Assembly: GCF_937906905.1 (NCBI RefSeq) | Contig: NZ_CALERY010000022.1 | Span: 1 to 64,000, forward strand | Length of the DNA: 64,000 nucleotides | DNA from: an uncultured Helicobacter sp. | Lineage (GTDB): Bacteria; Campylobacterota; Campylobacteria; Campylobacterales; Helicobacteraceae | Direction of reading: 5' to 3' | In this document: piece by piece, positions 50,511 through 59,242 of the stretch | How positions within the stretch are numbered: the first letter of the stretch is position 1 | Layout of the letters: every line of letters begins with the position of its first letter | Program-made: the position numbers and the translations under genes | Notes under the pieces: generated by a model | Told to the model about the DNA's origin: nothing | Databases searched by the model: none | Seen by the model: only the letters and a program-made list of their open reading frames with translations

Positions 50511-52448
50511 CTAGCGCTTAAATAACATCACCACTTCACTTCCCCGCCCTACTTCACTTCGTATAAAAATCTGCGCACCATGATAAAGCGCGATATGCTT
50601 GACAATAGAGAGACCAAGCCCTGTGCCGCCAAGCTTTTTGCTCCTGCTTTTATCCACGCGGTAAAATCGCTCAAACACGCGCGCGATCTCACCGCTAGGG
50701 ATTCCAATCCCACTATCACACACCGCTACGAGTAGAAGATTTTGTGGTAGCGGGAGTGCGGGTGTTATGAGCGTAAATTGCACAAGATCAAGCATGTGTG
50801 AATCGCCCATAAGCCTAGATTCCAGCCCAGAATCCACCACCTCCCCAGAATCCCCGATTAGCTCCAGCACCAGCCCCTGCGCACGAGCATTGCAAATAAA
50901 AATCTCAAGCGCCCCATTTTCTTTGTTGTATTTGATTGCATTTTCGCACAGATTATAAAGCATATCTTGCAAAAGATGTGTAACACCAAGCACACTAGAT
51001 TCCCGTGCTTGGCATACTAATTTAGTATGCAAATGCTTTTCCTCGATAAGTGGAGCAAGCGAATGCAGCACAATTTGTGCTAGCTCATACATGCGCACAG
51101 GCGTTTTCTCCAGCTCCCTACCCCCTTCATCAAAAAACGAGAGCTTCAAAATATCATTGATAATCTCTAGTAGCCGCTTGCACTCTTCATAGATTTTGTC
51201 AAAAAACAGCATAAAATCTTTCTCTGCGATGAGACCTTGCTTCATCATCTCGCTGCTTGCCATGATGACACTTAGAGGGGTTTTGAGCTCATGGGTTACA
51301 TTTGCGCTAAACTCACGCCGCATAGCTTGGATCTGGCGCATCTGGCTACGATCAAGCAGTAGCACAGCAAATGCTTTGGGCTTGGTTTTCCCCCAGATAG
51401 GCAGCGCGATACACTCGATATGCGTATCGCTAATTTGTAACTCGTTTGTTTGGATTTGTGCGAGGGAGAAATCGATAAACGAAAATATGTCGCCTTGAAT
51501 CGCATGTGTGCTAGATTCTGCTTCTTTGGATTCTGGTGGCGAGGATTTTGCTCGAGAATCCGCACTCCAAGCCCCAAATGATCCAGAATCTATATGCGGC
51601 AAAATAGCTCTAGCACTGGCGTTGTAGCCTAAAACTTTGCGCTTGCTATCAAGCAGCACCACGCCCTCATTGATATTCTGGCTAATAGCTTGAAACTGCT
51701 GTTGCTGGCGGCGAATAATTTTTAGCTGCTTTTTTAGCTGCTTTTTTTGCGCAATAATTTTTGTAAAAAACGGCGCCAGCTCTGCATAGGGGATCTGGAA
51801 GCTCTTGCTATCAAGGGTGGATAGGGTATTAAGCGGGGCAATGATAGATCGCGTGAGATAGTGTGCTAACAAGGCACTAAGAGCTAGCCCTAGGGCAAGA
51901 ATCACGCCCATATACCCAAGGATTGGCAGAAAAAACGCATACACATCTTGCTGATTTATAGAAATACGCACAATGAGATGAAACTCTGGCACATAGCGGG
52001 CATAGTAAAGAGATTTATATTTGGTGCTAGTGGATTTGCGCTCCATGTAGCCCCATCCAGATTCTAGCGCAGCTTGCACTTCCTCTCTCTGTCTGTGATT
52101 GTCTAGCTCGGTGGTATTGATACGATTGTCATACGCCACAGCGCCAGACTCCGTGATAAGCGAGATTCGATAAGGATACTGCCCCCAGAATGCAAGGTAG
52201 TCTGTGTTGTGCATTTGAGCGATAAGCTTGTTGGATTCTTGCTCGAGGTGCTCGCGCGCCCATGTGCGCCCCATACTATCTGCCACCAGAAGCACCAACC
52301 CAAACACTACAATTTCCACTGCTACCACCAGCCCAAAAAGCGAGTAGAAAATCTTAGAGCGCAGGTGTGGAGCTGTGCGCATGCGAGATGAAGGTTGCTT
52401 AGAATGCTGGGGTCGCAAGCTGGATTCTAGGGTTGTGCGTGTGCTCAT
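50511..52448 (-). CDS. PhoR-like sensor histidine kinase
   Basis: Two membrane helices (about 62-85 and 200-224, counted from an upstream ATG at 52535) flank a periplasmic domain of about 115 residues. HAMP-like and PAS regions follow (QNINEGVVLLDSKRKVLGYNA), with a Ser/Pro-rich word-encoded insert near 325-345. The phosphorylation site is the His in EFSANVTHELKTPLS (His415, same numbering). The ATPase domain has a NLCENAIKYNKENG N-box, CDSGIGIPSGEI and GGTGLGLSIVKHIALYHGA. The plan and motifs resemble PhoR. The start is uncertain: 52535, 52448 or 52382 are all in frame. It is divergent from the PstS-like gene, which supports a phosphate role. No phoB is adjacent. Confidence 0.85.
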   Translation of the reverse strand: MSTRTTLESSLRPQHSKQPSSRMRTAPHLRSKIFYSLFGLVVAVEIVVFGLVLLVADSMGRTWAREHLEQESNKLIAQMHNTDYLAFWGQYPYRISLITESGAVAYDNRINTTELDNHRQREEVQAALESGWGYMERKSTSTKYKSLYYARYVPEFHLIVRISINQQDVYAFFLPILGYMGVILALGLALSALLAHYLTRSIIAPLNTLSTLDSKSFQIPYAELAPFFTKIIAQKKQLKKQLKIIRRQQQQFQAISQNINEGVVLLDSKRKVLGYNASARAILPHIDSGSFGAWSADSRAKSSPPESKEAESSTHAIQGDIFSFIDFSLAQIQTNELQISDTHIECIALPIWGKTKPKAFAVLLLDRSQMRQIQAMRREFSANVTHELKTPLSVIMASSEMMKQGLIAEKDFMLFFDKIYEECKRLLEIINDILKLSFFDEGGRELEKTPVRMYELAQIVLHSLAPLIEEKHLHTKLVCQARESSVLGVTHLLQDMLYNLCENAIKYNKENGALEIFICNARAQGLVLELIGDSGEVVDSGLESRLMGDSHMLDLVQFTLITPALPLPQNLLLVAVCDSGIGIPSGEIARVFERFYRVDKSRSKKLGGTGLGLSIVKHIALYHGAQIFIRSEVGRGSEVVMLFKR

Positions 52449-52568
52449 AATAGTGTCTTTACAAGTATTAGGGATTTGGCTTGACGCATTGTAGCAGGCT
52501 TTTATAAGTTTTGATAAAAGGCGATATTTGCACATAAAATCCAGGCACAGAATCTATATGAGATTGAG

Positions 52569-52618
52569 CTTTACAGAATCTTTACCAAATAAGCTTTGAG
52601 ACTTTACATGCAGATACT
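52569..52618 (+). promoter_or_regulatory. Pho-box-like direct repeats and promoter of the PstS-like gene
   Basis: CTTTACA at 52569, CTTTACC at 52580 and CTTTACA at 52602 lie on one 11-bp register, with a weaker AAGCTTT at 52591. PhoB-type boxes are direct repeats with 11-bp spacing that replace the -35. A GATACT at 52613-52618 sits about the right distance downstream to be the -10. Confidence 0.55.
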
Positions 52619-52659
52619 AGCATTGCAAGTGCCTTTAGAATATCACTCAAGGAGTCCAA

Positions 52660-53496
52660 ATGTTTTCACTTTCATCATTCTCTAGTAAGCTAATTCTGGC
52701 TATTAGTCTAGGCACGCTTAGCGTGGCAAGCGCTGCTCCAATTAGCCCAATCTCCCGCGAGGAAGGTTCTGGAACACGCGGTGCGTTTGTGGAGATTTTC
52801 GACTTGTTACAAAAACAAGGTGAGAAAAAAATCGACATGACCTCGCCAAAAGCCCAAATCACCAACTCCACCGCTGTCATGCTAACCACAATCTCGCGCA
52901 ACAAAAATGCGATTGGTTATGTCTCACTAGGCTCATTAAACAACAGCGTTAAAGCGATAAAAATCGATAATGTCGAGCCAACAGTCGAGAATATCAAAAG
53001 CAAACAATACACAATCTCGCGACCATTTATCGTAATCACAGCCAAAGATGACCCGCTTGCAGATGATTTCTTAAACTTTGTTACATCTACAAGTGCGCAA
53101 GAGCTTATCACCAAATCTGGCTATATCCCGCTGGAGCCTCAAGCCTACACACCTAAAAACCCCGAGGGTAAAATCGTCATCGCTGGCTCAAGCTCGATTA
53201 CTCCACTTATGGAAAAGCTCAAAGAACTCTACATCGCCCAGAATCCTAAAGCCACAATCGAAGTGCAACAATCAGATTCTACTACCGGCGTAAATGCCAC
53301 GGTGCAGGGGATCGCACAGATTGGTATGGTGAGTCGGGAGCTAAAAGATAGCGAGCTAGCAAAAGGTGTCAAGCCTCGCGTGCTGGCAATCGATGGGCTA
53401 GCTGTTATTGTCAATCCAAGCAACCCAATCAAAAACCTAAGCAAAGATGAAGTCAAACAAATCTTTAGCGGTAAGATGAAAGAGTGGGCAAAATAG
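52660..53496 (+). CDS. PstS-like phosphate-binding protein with permuted halves
   Basis: A periplasmic solute-binding protein of the PstS (PBP-like) family. A signal peptide (1-25) is followed directly by what is normally the second half: ISREEGSGTRGAFVEIF (the phosphate-binding R-x-x-GSGT), NAIGYVSLGSL near 83-93, and a family C-terminus QELITKSGYIPLE at 147-159. A linker (160-169) then leads to what is normally the first half: GKIVIAGSSSITPLMEKL (170-187), IGMVSREL, and IDGLAVIVNPSNPI with KQIFSGKMKEWAK as the last residues. Each half occurs once, in reversed order, so the fold may be complete but circularly permuted. A remnant of a tandem-domain protein is the alternative. AAGGAG precedes the ATG. 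Confidence 0.85.
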   Translation: MFSLSSFSSKLILAISLGTLSVASAAPISPISREEGSGTRGAFVEIFDLLQKQGEKKIDMTSPKAQITNSTAVMLTTISRNKNAIGYVSLGSLNNSVKAIKIDNVEPTVENIKSKQYTISRPFIVITAKDDPLADDFLNFVTSTSAQELITKSGYIPLEPQAYTPKNPEGKIVIAGSSSITPLMEKLKELYIAQNPKATIEVQQSDSTTGVNATVQGIAQIGMVSRELKDSELAKGVKPRVLAIDGLAVIVNPSNPIKNLSKDEVKQIFSGKMKEWAK

Positions 53497-53995
53497 CCCC
53501 TCGCCAATAAATGCTCAAGCAATCCTAGAATCTAGCTAAATCTGGGGCTTGAGCGTTTCAAACAATCAATTCTAAGACTATCCTCTTGCTATTTTATTAT
53601 GTCTTTTCATTGCTTTTTCCTACTACTATAAGCCAATACACCAAATCTATTGAAGCCACAAACATACTTCCACAACCTAATTTATTAAAATAATGCTTGC
53701 ATACGATAATCTTACAAGCCAGAGGCTACTATCCATGTGCCAATAAATTTTGCAGTGCCTCTTCTGCTAGCACAAAGTCAAATCACAGGGGCAAAACAAA
53801 ATGCCCTATGCCATTACGGACTATTTCTGTAGATTTTCAATTATTATATTGAGGCTAAATAGATCAAAAGCAAGCACACCATCTGTTTGGAGTTTAAAAG
53901 CTTGTGAGAATCGTGGATTTAGGATTTGGGCGGGTAGAGTCGATAAGTCTAAAAGCAGATTCTGTAATGCAAATCACAATAATTGGATTTGCAAA
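53497..53995. other. Gene-free region after the PstS-like gene
   Basis: About 500 bp without a convincing gene. I looked for a continuation of the PstS fold (REEGSGT) or pst transport genes and saw none. A weak inverted repeat GCTCAAGC...GCTTGAGC shortly after the stop could be a terminator. AATAATGCTTGCA at 53689-53701 matches spacers at 11391 and 11862. The plus-strand frame at 53801-54025 has no ribosome site and ordinary spacer composition. Confidence 0.6.
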
Positions 53996-54027
53996 TTTCA
54001 CAGGATTCTTACAAGAATCCTGTGAAA
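53996..54027 (-). terminator. Perfect palindromic terminator of acnB
   Basis: TTTCACAGGATTCTT pairs perfectly with AAGAATCCTGTGAAA (15 bp) across a 2-nt centre, five bases after the acnB stop. The stem consists of two facing GGATTCTT words. It is followed on the minus strand only by a short T-run. Confidence 0.8.
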
Positions 54028-54032
54028 CTGCC

Positions 54033-56603
54033 CTAGAGCGAGAAGTCTTTGATCTTGTCAAATTCTAGGTATTTATAGACTTTGGCAGTATTCTCGCCTA
54101 GTTTTTGAGGAACGATTTGGAGGTATTCTTCAAGGCTGGGGAGTCGCCCAAGCTTGGCACACACCGCACCTAGCTCCGCACTGCCTAGATACACTTGCGC
54201 GCCCTTGCCCATACGATTGTCAAAGTTTCTTGTAGAAGTGGAGAATACCACAGCATTATCTCTCACGCGCGCTTGATTGCCCATACATAGGCTGCAGCCG
54301 GGCACTTCGATCCTAGCACCCGCTGCGCCAAAGAGCGAGAAATAGCCCTCATCGCTTAGCTGCTTAGAATCCATCTTTGTAGGAGGCACAAGCCAAGTGC
54401 GTGTGGCAGACTGCCCTTCGTTTTTCATAATCTCGCCAAATGCCCTAAAATGCCCGATATTTGTCATACAGCTACCGATGAAGACTTCATCGATATTTTT
54501 GGGGCGTTTAGGATCAGCTAAAATCTCGCTCAAAGTAGCGACATCATCTGGGTCATTGGGGCAGGCTAGGATAGGGTCTTTGATCTCACTTAGATCAATC
54601 TCAATCACTGCGGCATACTGGGCATCTTTATCCGCTCTTAGTAGCACAGGATTGTTGATCCACTCGCGCATTTTCTCTGCGCGGCGCGCTAGGGTCTTGG
54701 CATCGCCATAGCCGTCTTTGATCATTGCGTTGATGAGAGAAATGTTGGATTCTAGGTATTCGATGATGGGCTCTTTGTTTAAGGCGATGGTGCAAGCTGC
54801 TGCACTGCGCTCGGCACTCGCATCACTTAGCTCAAACGCCTGCTCGACTTTAATGTTTTCAAGCCCTTCGATTTCTAGGATTTTGCCGCTGAAGATGTTC
54901 TTTTTGTTTTGCTTGGGGACGGTTAGAAGCCCTTGCTTGATCGCATAGTAGGGGATCGCATTGACTAAATCGCGTAGGGTAATGCCCGAATTCATCGTGC
55001 CTTTAAAGCGCACAAGCACAGATTCTGGCATATTGAGTGGCATAGAGCCTGTAACTGCTGCAAAGGCTACAAGCCCACTCCCTGCTGGGAAGCTAATGCC
55101 AATGGGGAAGCGCGTGTGTGAGTCTCCGCCTGTGCCAACGGTGTCTGGCAGGCAGAAGCGATTGAGCCACGAGTGGATCACGCCATCTTTAGGGCGCAGG
55201 GCGACACCGCCGCGATTGCGCATAAAATCTGGCAAAGTCGCTTGCAAGCTCACATCAGCTGGCTTAGGGTAGGCTGCTGTGTGGCAGAAGCTTTGCATTA
55301 CAAAATCCGCGCTATAACTTAGGCTAGCAAGCTCTTTGACTTCATCGCGTGTCATAGCACCGGTGGTATCTTGGCTGCCCACGGTGGTGGCGATTGGCTC
55401 GCAGTATTCCCCTGCTCTCACGCCCTCTTTGCCGCACGCTCGCCCGACCATTTTCTGCGCTAGGGTGAAGCCCTTTTGGCTAGATTGTGGCTGGGCTGGT
55501 TTGGCAAAGCCATCAAACTCACCTAGCCCTAGGAATTTGCGCGCCTTGTTGGTAAGCCCCCTACCGATGATAAGGGGGATCCGCCCTCCTGCGCGGATTT
55601 CATCAAAGATCGTGTTTGGACTTAGGGTGAAGCTGCTTACCACCTTGCCATTTTTCACAATCTCGCCGCTATAAGGCTTAAGGGTGATAATATCGCCCTC
55701 TTTAAGCTCATCGACATTTGCCACCACTGGTAGGCAGCCGCTATCTTCACAAGTGGCGAAAAAGATGGGCGCGATAATGCTGCCTATCACAAAGCCGCCG
55801 CTTTTTTTGTTTGGCACAAATGGAATATCATTGCCAAAGTGCCATACAATTGAGTTGCAAGCAGACTTGCGGCTGCTGCCTGTGCCTACGACATCGCCGA
55901 CATACACGACGCTAGCATTATTATCTTTAGCGATTTTTTTGATATTTTCTATGCGTGCTTCGTAGTTTTCAACGCGGCTTTTTAGCATAGCTTTAGCGTG
56001 CAAGGGTATATCACTCCTTGTGAAAGCATCGCTTGCTGGGCTTAGGTCATCGGTGTTGGTCTCACCATCGATTTTAAGCACAGCTAGCTTAATCTCTTGT
56101 GGCAGGGCAGGCTTATGCAAAAACCACTCGGCGTTTGCCCACGACTCGATAATCTCTTTTGCTAGGGCAGAAGTTTTACTCATCGCTGCAATCGTATCAA
56201 ACACATCATAAATAAGCAGCGTATGTTTGAGCCCATGTGTGGCGATTTTAGCCACCTCCGCGTCTTTAGATTCTAGGGCTTTGATAAGGTAGGGGACATT
56301 GTAACCTCCTAGCATTGTGCCAAGCAGCTTTGCCGCAAGCTCTGGGGCAATGCTCTTACACGCCTTGCCTGCGATAATCTCTCCTAGAAACTCCGCTTTA
56401 AGCTTGGCTCCTTCATCGACTCCGGGGCTTACGCGGTTTGTAAGGAGATCAAGCGCGAAATCCTGATCCTCCTTGCTCGCACTGGAATCCAACAAAATTG
56501 CAATCACTTCTTTTGTCTGCGCTGGTGTGAGTGGTAGGGGTGGAATACCCTCTTTAGCTCTTTCTTCTAAGGCTTGTTTATATGCTGTAATAAACGCTTG
56601 CAT
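54033..56603 (-). CDS. acnB: Aconitate hydratase B
   Basis: AcnB isomerises citrate to isocitrate using a 4Fe-4S cluster and can bind mRNA when the cluster is lost. The 856-aa protein has the B-type N-terminal HEAT-like domain, then the swivel domain (VVYVGDVVGTGSSRKSACNS), and the catalytic domains with GGDSHTRFP, VFIGSCMTNIGHFR and GCSLCMGNQARV carrying the three cluster cysteines. Length and order match Helicobacter AcnB. Very few AGAATC words and no inserts are present. A promoter lies about 130 nt upstream and a strong palindromic terminator follows. Confidence 0.98.
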   Translation of the reverse strand: MQAFITAYKQALEERAKEGIPPLPLTPAQTKEVIAILLDSSASKEDQDFALDLLTNRVSPGVDEGAKLKAEFLGEIIAGKACKSIAPELAAKLLGTMLGGYNVPYLIKALESKDAEVAKIATHGLKHTLLIYDVFDTIAAMSKTSALAKEIIESWANAEWFLHKPALPQEIKLAVLKIDGETNTDDLSPASDAFTRSDIPLHAKAMLKSRVENYEARIENIKKIAKDNNASVVYVGDVVGTGSSRKSACNSIVWHFGNDIPFVPNKKSGGFVIGSIIAPIFFATCEDSGCLPVVANVDELKEGDIITLKPYSGEIVKNGKVVSSFTLSPNTIFDEIRAGGRIPLIIGRGLTNKARKFLGLGEFDGFAKPAQPQSSQKGFTLAQKMVGRACGKEGVRAGEYCEPIATTVGSQDTTGAMTRDEVKELASLSYSADFVMQSFCHTAAYPKPADVSLQATLPDFMRNRGGVALRPKDGVIHSWLNRFCLPDTVGTGGDSHTRFPIGISFPAGSGLVAFAAVTGSMPLNMPESVLVRFKGTMNSGITLRDLVNAIPYYAIKQGLLTVPKQNKKNIFSGKILEIEGLENIKVEQAFELSDASAERSAAACTIALNKEPIIEYLESNISLINAMIKDGYGDAKTLARRAEKMREWINNPVLLRADKDAQYAAVIEIDLSEIKDPILACPNDPDDVATLSEILADPKRPKNIDEVFIGSCMTNIGHFRAFGEIMKNEGQSATRTWLVPPTKMDSKQLSDEGYFSLFGAAGARIEVPGCSLCMGNQARVRDNAVVFSTSTRNFDNRMGKGAQVYLGSAELGAVCAKLGRLPSLEEYLQIVPQKLGENTAKVYKYLEFDKIKDFSL

Positions 56604-57002
56604 GAGTGCTCCTTTTGATGTTGCTGTGGTATTCGCAAATGCGGACTAAATCACAAGCCAAGAACCCTTACTCTCAAACCTAAAGCTAGATAGATTCCAG
56701 TGTGGGATTGTCCTGTGATTTGCGCTTTGGTGGTTAAGTATAGCAAATTTATCGCGGCATAAGTTTAATTATTTCTTAACTTTTTGGAGTGTTTAAGGCG
56801 AGGGGAAACTTTAGAATCTCCATGTCTTTTTAAACTCCCAGGCAGGATTCTAGGGTTTGATCGAAAACTTCACACACCAAAAATCACTTGCAATGGAATC
56901 TATTCTCATTGGATTCTAGGATTTTACAATTTTAGATAAGCATGCACTATCTAACTAAATAGATGAGATGACCATACGCAACAAAATCGTATGCCAAACA
57001 CA
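56604..57002. other. Gene-free spacer between acnB and uppS
   Basis: About 400 bp. It holds the predicted acnB promoter, three GATTCTA-type words, and a small dyad near the uppS end (CATACG...CGTATG, 6 bp) that may be a weak uppS terminator. No RNA gene or credible frame was seen. Confidence 0.5.
56737..56742 (-). promoter_or_regulatory. Predicted acnB promoter (-10)
   Basis: Minus strand TTGCTATACT, an extended -10 with one mismatch. The leader is long, about 127 nt, so post-transcriptional control is possible. Confidence 0.45.
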
Positions 57003-57713
57003 CTAGAGCCCACCAAATCGCCTTGTGCGCGAGTGAAACTCCTCAATAATGCGTGCTAGCTCGTTGGTGTTAAAATCTGGCCACAGCGTATGGGTGAAAG
57101 CTAGCTCGGCATAGCTTGCTTGCCATAGCAGGAAGTTTGAGAGCCGCTGCTCGCCACCTGTGCGGATAAGCAAATCTACATCAGGCATATCCGCAGTATC
57201 AAGCGCATTGGCAAAAGTGGATTCCAGGGCTTTGACTGCTTCTTGGGGGCTTTGCGCGCCATTAGACATATTTGCTTGTAGGATTTTGTAGCACGCTCTT
57301 GCAATTTCATTGCGCGAGCCGTAGTTTAGGGCTAGGGTTTGGGTGAGCTTGGTGTAGCTCTTGGTGCTAGATTCTAGCGTATAGATAAGATCACGAAGCG
57401 GCTGGGAAAATGTTTCAATATCCCCAATAGCACGAAACTTTATTTCATTTTCATGGTAGGTTGGCGCCTCATCGCGTAGGTAGCGCTCCAAAAGACGCAT
57501 GAGAAAATCGACCTCTTTTTTAGGGCGATTCCAATTCTCCGTGGAAAAGGCATAAAGAGTGAGGAATTGTATCTCATGTTTGGCGCACCAATCAGTGATG
57601 ACGCGCACATTTTTTGCGCCTTTTTTATGTCCAATATGGCGAGCTTTACCCTGCATTTGTGCCCATCTGCCGTTGCCGTCCATAATGATTGCTATATGCT
57701 GCAATGCCTGCAT
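57003..57713 (-). CDS. uppS: Undecaprenyl diphosphate synthase
   Basis: A cis-prenyltransferase making the C55 lipid carrier for peptidoglycan and polysaccharides. IIMDGNGRWAQMQGKAR holds the catalytic Asp and diphosphate-binding residues. YAFSTENWNRPKKEV, ALNYGSRNEIARA and LLIRTGGEQRLSNFLLWQ are family signatures, and the C terminus ends NELARIIEEFHSRTRRFGG. 236 aa, as expected. AAAAAGGA precedes the ATG. Membrane-associated or cytosolic. Confidence 0.97.
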   Translation of the reverse strand: MQALQHIAIIMDGNGRWAQMQGKARHIGHKKGAKNVRVITDWCAKHEIQFLTLYAFSTENWNRPKKEVDFLMRLLERYLRDEAPTYHENEIKFRAIGDIETFSQPLRDLIYTLESSTKSYTKLTQTLALNYGSRNEIARACYKILQANMSNGAQSPQEAVKALESTFANALDTADMPDVDLLIRTGGEQRLSNFLLWQASYAELAFTHTLWPDFNTNELARIIEEFHSRTRRFGGL

Positions 57714-57755
57714 GAAAAATCCTTTTTAGATTAAATTGATTGAAAATAAAGCGCG

Positions 57756-57761
57756 ATTATA
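57756..57761 (-). promoter_or_regulatory. Predicted uppS promoter (-10)
   Basis: Minus strand AAGTATAATC; leader about 36 nt. Confidence 0.5.
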
Positions 57762-57788
57762 CTTGAATTCTCCACTTACATCACTTGT

Positions 57789-59222
57789 CTATTTGCCCAG
57801 GCAAAACTCCCTAAACATACTATCAAGCACTTCCTCACTATTATAAGGGCTCGTGATATGCCCTATAGATTCTAGGGCGTCTTTGATATGGTAGGCAAAA
57901 AGCTCTAACTCGCTAGACTCCAGTCGCACACGCGCGGCATGGATATGCTCCCTGGTCTTTGCGATAGCTTCTTGCTGGTAGGGTGCGCTTAGGATAATCT
58001 CCTCATAAGAGCCTGCATGCAAAGCACTGGCTATGGCGCCCTGCAGCGTATGGGCTGTGGCTTCACGATTAAGTGCATTGATATGTAGCAGAGTAGATTC
58101 TGGCAGCTCCAGTAGCGAAGCCAGCAAACTAGAATCCAGAATCTGTGGCTTATCGGCTTTATTGATGATTGGGAGTATGATGAGCTTGGGATTGATGCGC
58201 TTGTGAGCGACAATCAACGCAATAACCTCTCTATCATACAAATCTAGCGCACTTGAGCCATCAAAGACAGCTAGAGTTATTGTAGATTCTGCGAGGGCTT
58301 GCTTGGTTTTTTCTATGCCTTGCGTCTCAATCGCATTATCACTCTGGCGGATTCCAGCCGTATCAATGAGACGCACGCGATGAGTATCAATAAGGATATG
58401 CTCCTCTATCCTATCACGCGTGGTGCCAGCTATGGGAGAGGTGATAGCGCGATCATAGAGCAAAAGCGCATTAAGCAACGAGGATTTGCCGACATTTGGC
58501 TTGCCAATAAGCGCGAGACGCACTTCATCGCTGCTACGAGCGGTGGAAAACACATAAATCCGCTCTAGCCGCTCATCGAGGTGGGAAAGCATAGAATCTA
58601 TGCGCGCGATGATATCACTAGGAATATCCTCCTCGCTATAATCAATCATCACTTCCGTATGTGCAAGCGCGCTAAGCAAGCTCTCTCTACACTCTTGCAC
58701 AAACTGCCCCAAATCGCCTTTGAGCTGGCGGATCATGGCGCTTTGAAACGCAATATCCTGCGTGCTAATCATCTGGGCTATGGCATTTGCTTGTGCTAAA
58801 TCGAGTCGCCCCGACAGCACCGCACGCTTGGTAAATTCCCCAGCCCTCGCCATTCTCGCCCCTAGCTGCACACATGCGCGCACCACACGCTGCCCGATGA
58901 TATCCCCACCATGACATTGAAACTCTACAACATCTTCGCGCGTGTAGCTTCTAGGTGCCGCAAAATACAGCACAATCGCCTCATCGATAAGCTCGCATTT
59001 TTGACCAGAATCTCGCTCTGCTTTGGAGCTTTGAGAAAGTATCTCTTGCGAAAGATGCTCTGGAGCATAGAGCGAGCATAGCGTAGCATAGCGTGGAGTA
59101 AAAGCACTCGAGCGACGCGTAATCCGCTGGGCTATGGCAAGTGCATTTGTGCCACTTAAGCGCACAATACAAATCCCACCTATCCCGCTAGGCGTAGCGA
59201 TCGCGACGATTGTATCTTGCAA
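57789..59222 (-). CDS. mnmE: tRNA modification GTPase MnmE (TrmE)
   Basis: The partner of MnmG in wobble-uridine modification. The N-terminal folate-binding domain begins DTIVAIATPSGIGGICIVRLSG and has the conserved FQCHGGDIIGQRVV. A helical domain follows, then the G domain with G1 LIGKPNVGKSSLLNALL, GTTRDRIEEHI, DTAGIR and INKADKP. The C-terminal signature is FREFCLGK, with the conserved Cys, replacing the usual FCIGK. It is last in the rpmH-rnpA-yidD-yidC-jag-mnmE operon, 20 nt after jag. Confidence 0.97.
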   Translation of the reverse strand: MQDTIVAIATPSGIGGICIVRLSGTNALAIAQRITRRSSAFTPRYATLCSLYAPEHLSQEILSQSSKAERDSGQKCELIDEAIVLYFAAPRSYTREDVVEFQCHGGDIIGQRVVRACVQLGARMARAGEFTKRAVLSGRLDLAQANAIAQMISTQDIAFQSAMIRQLKGDLGQFVQECRESLLSALAHTEVMIDYSEEDIPSDIIARIDSMLSHLDERLERIYVFSTARSSDEVRLALIGKPNVGKSSLLNALLLYDRAITSPIAGTTRDRIEEHILIDTHRVRLIDTAGIRQSDNAIETQGIEKTKQALAESTITLAVFDGSSALDLYDREVIALIVAHKRINPKLIILPIINKADKPQILDSSLLASLLELPESTLLHINALNREATAHTLQGAIASALHAGSYEEIILSAPYQQEAIAKTREHIHAARVRLESSELELFAYHIKDALESIGHITSPYNSEEVLDSMFREFCLGK

Positions 59223-59242
59223 GCAGAATCTACCACAAGCAC

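Noticed and set aside
53801..54025. 74-codon plus-strand frame
   Set aside because: No ribosome site, promoter or family-like sequence; spacer composition.
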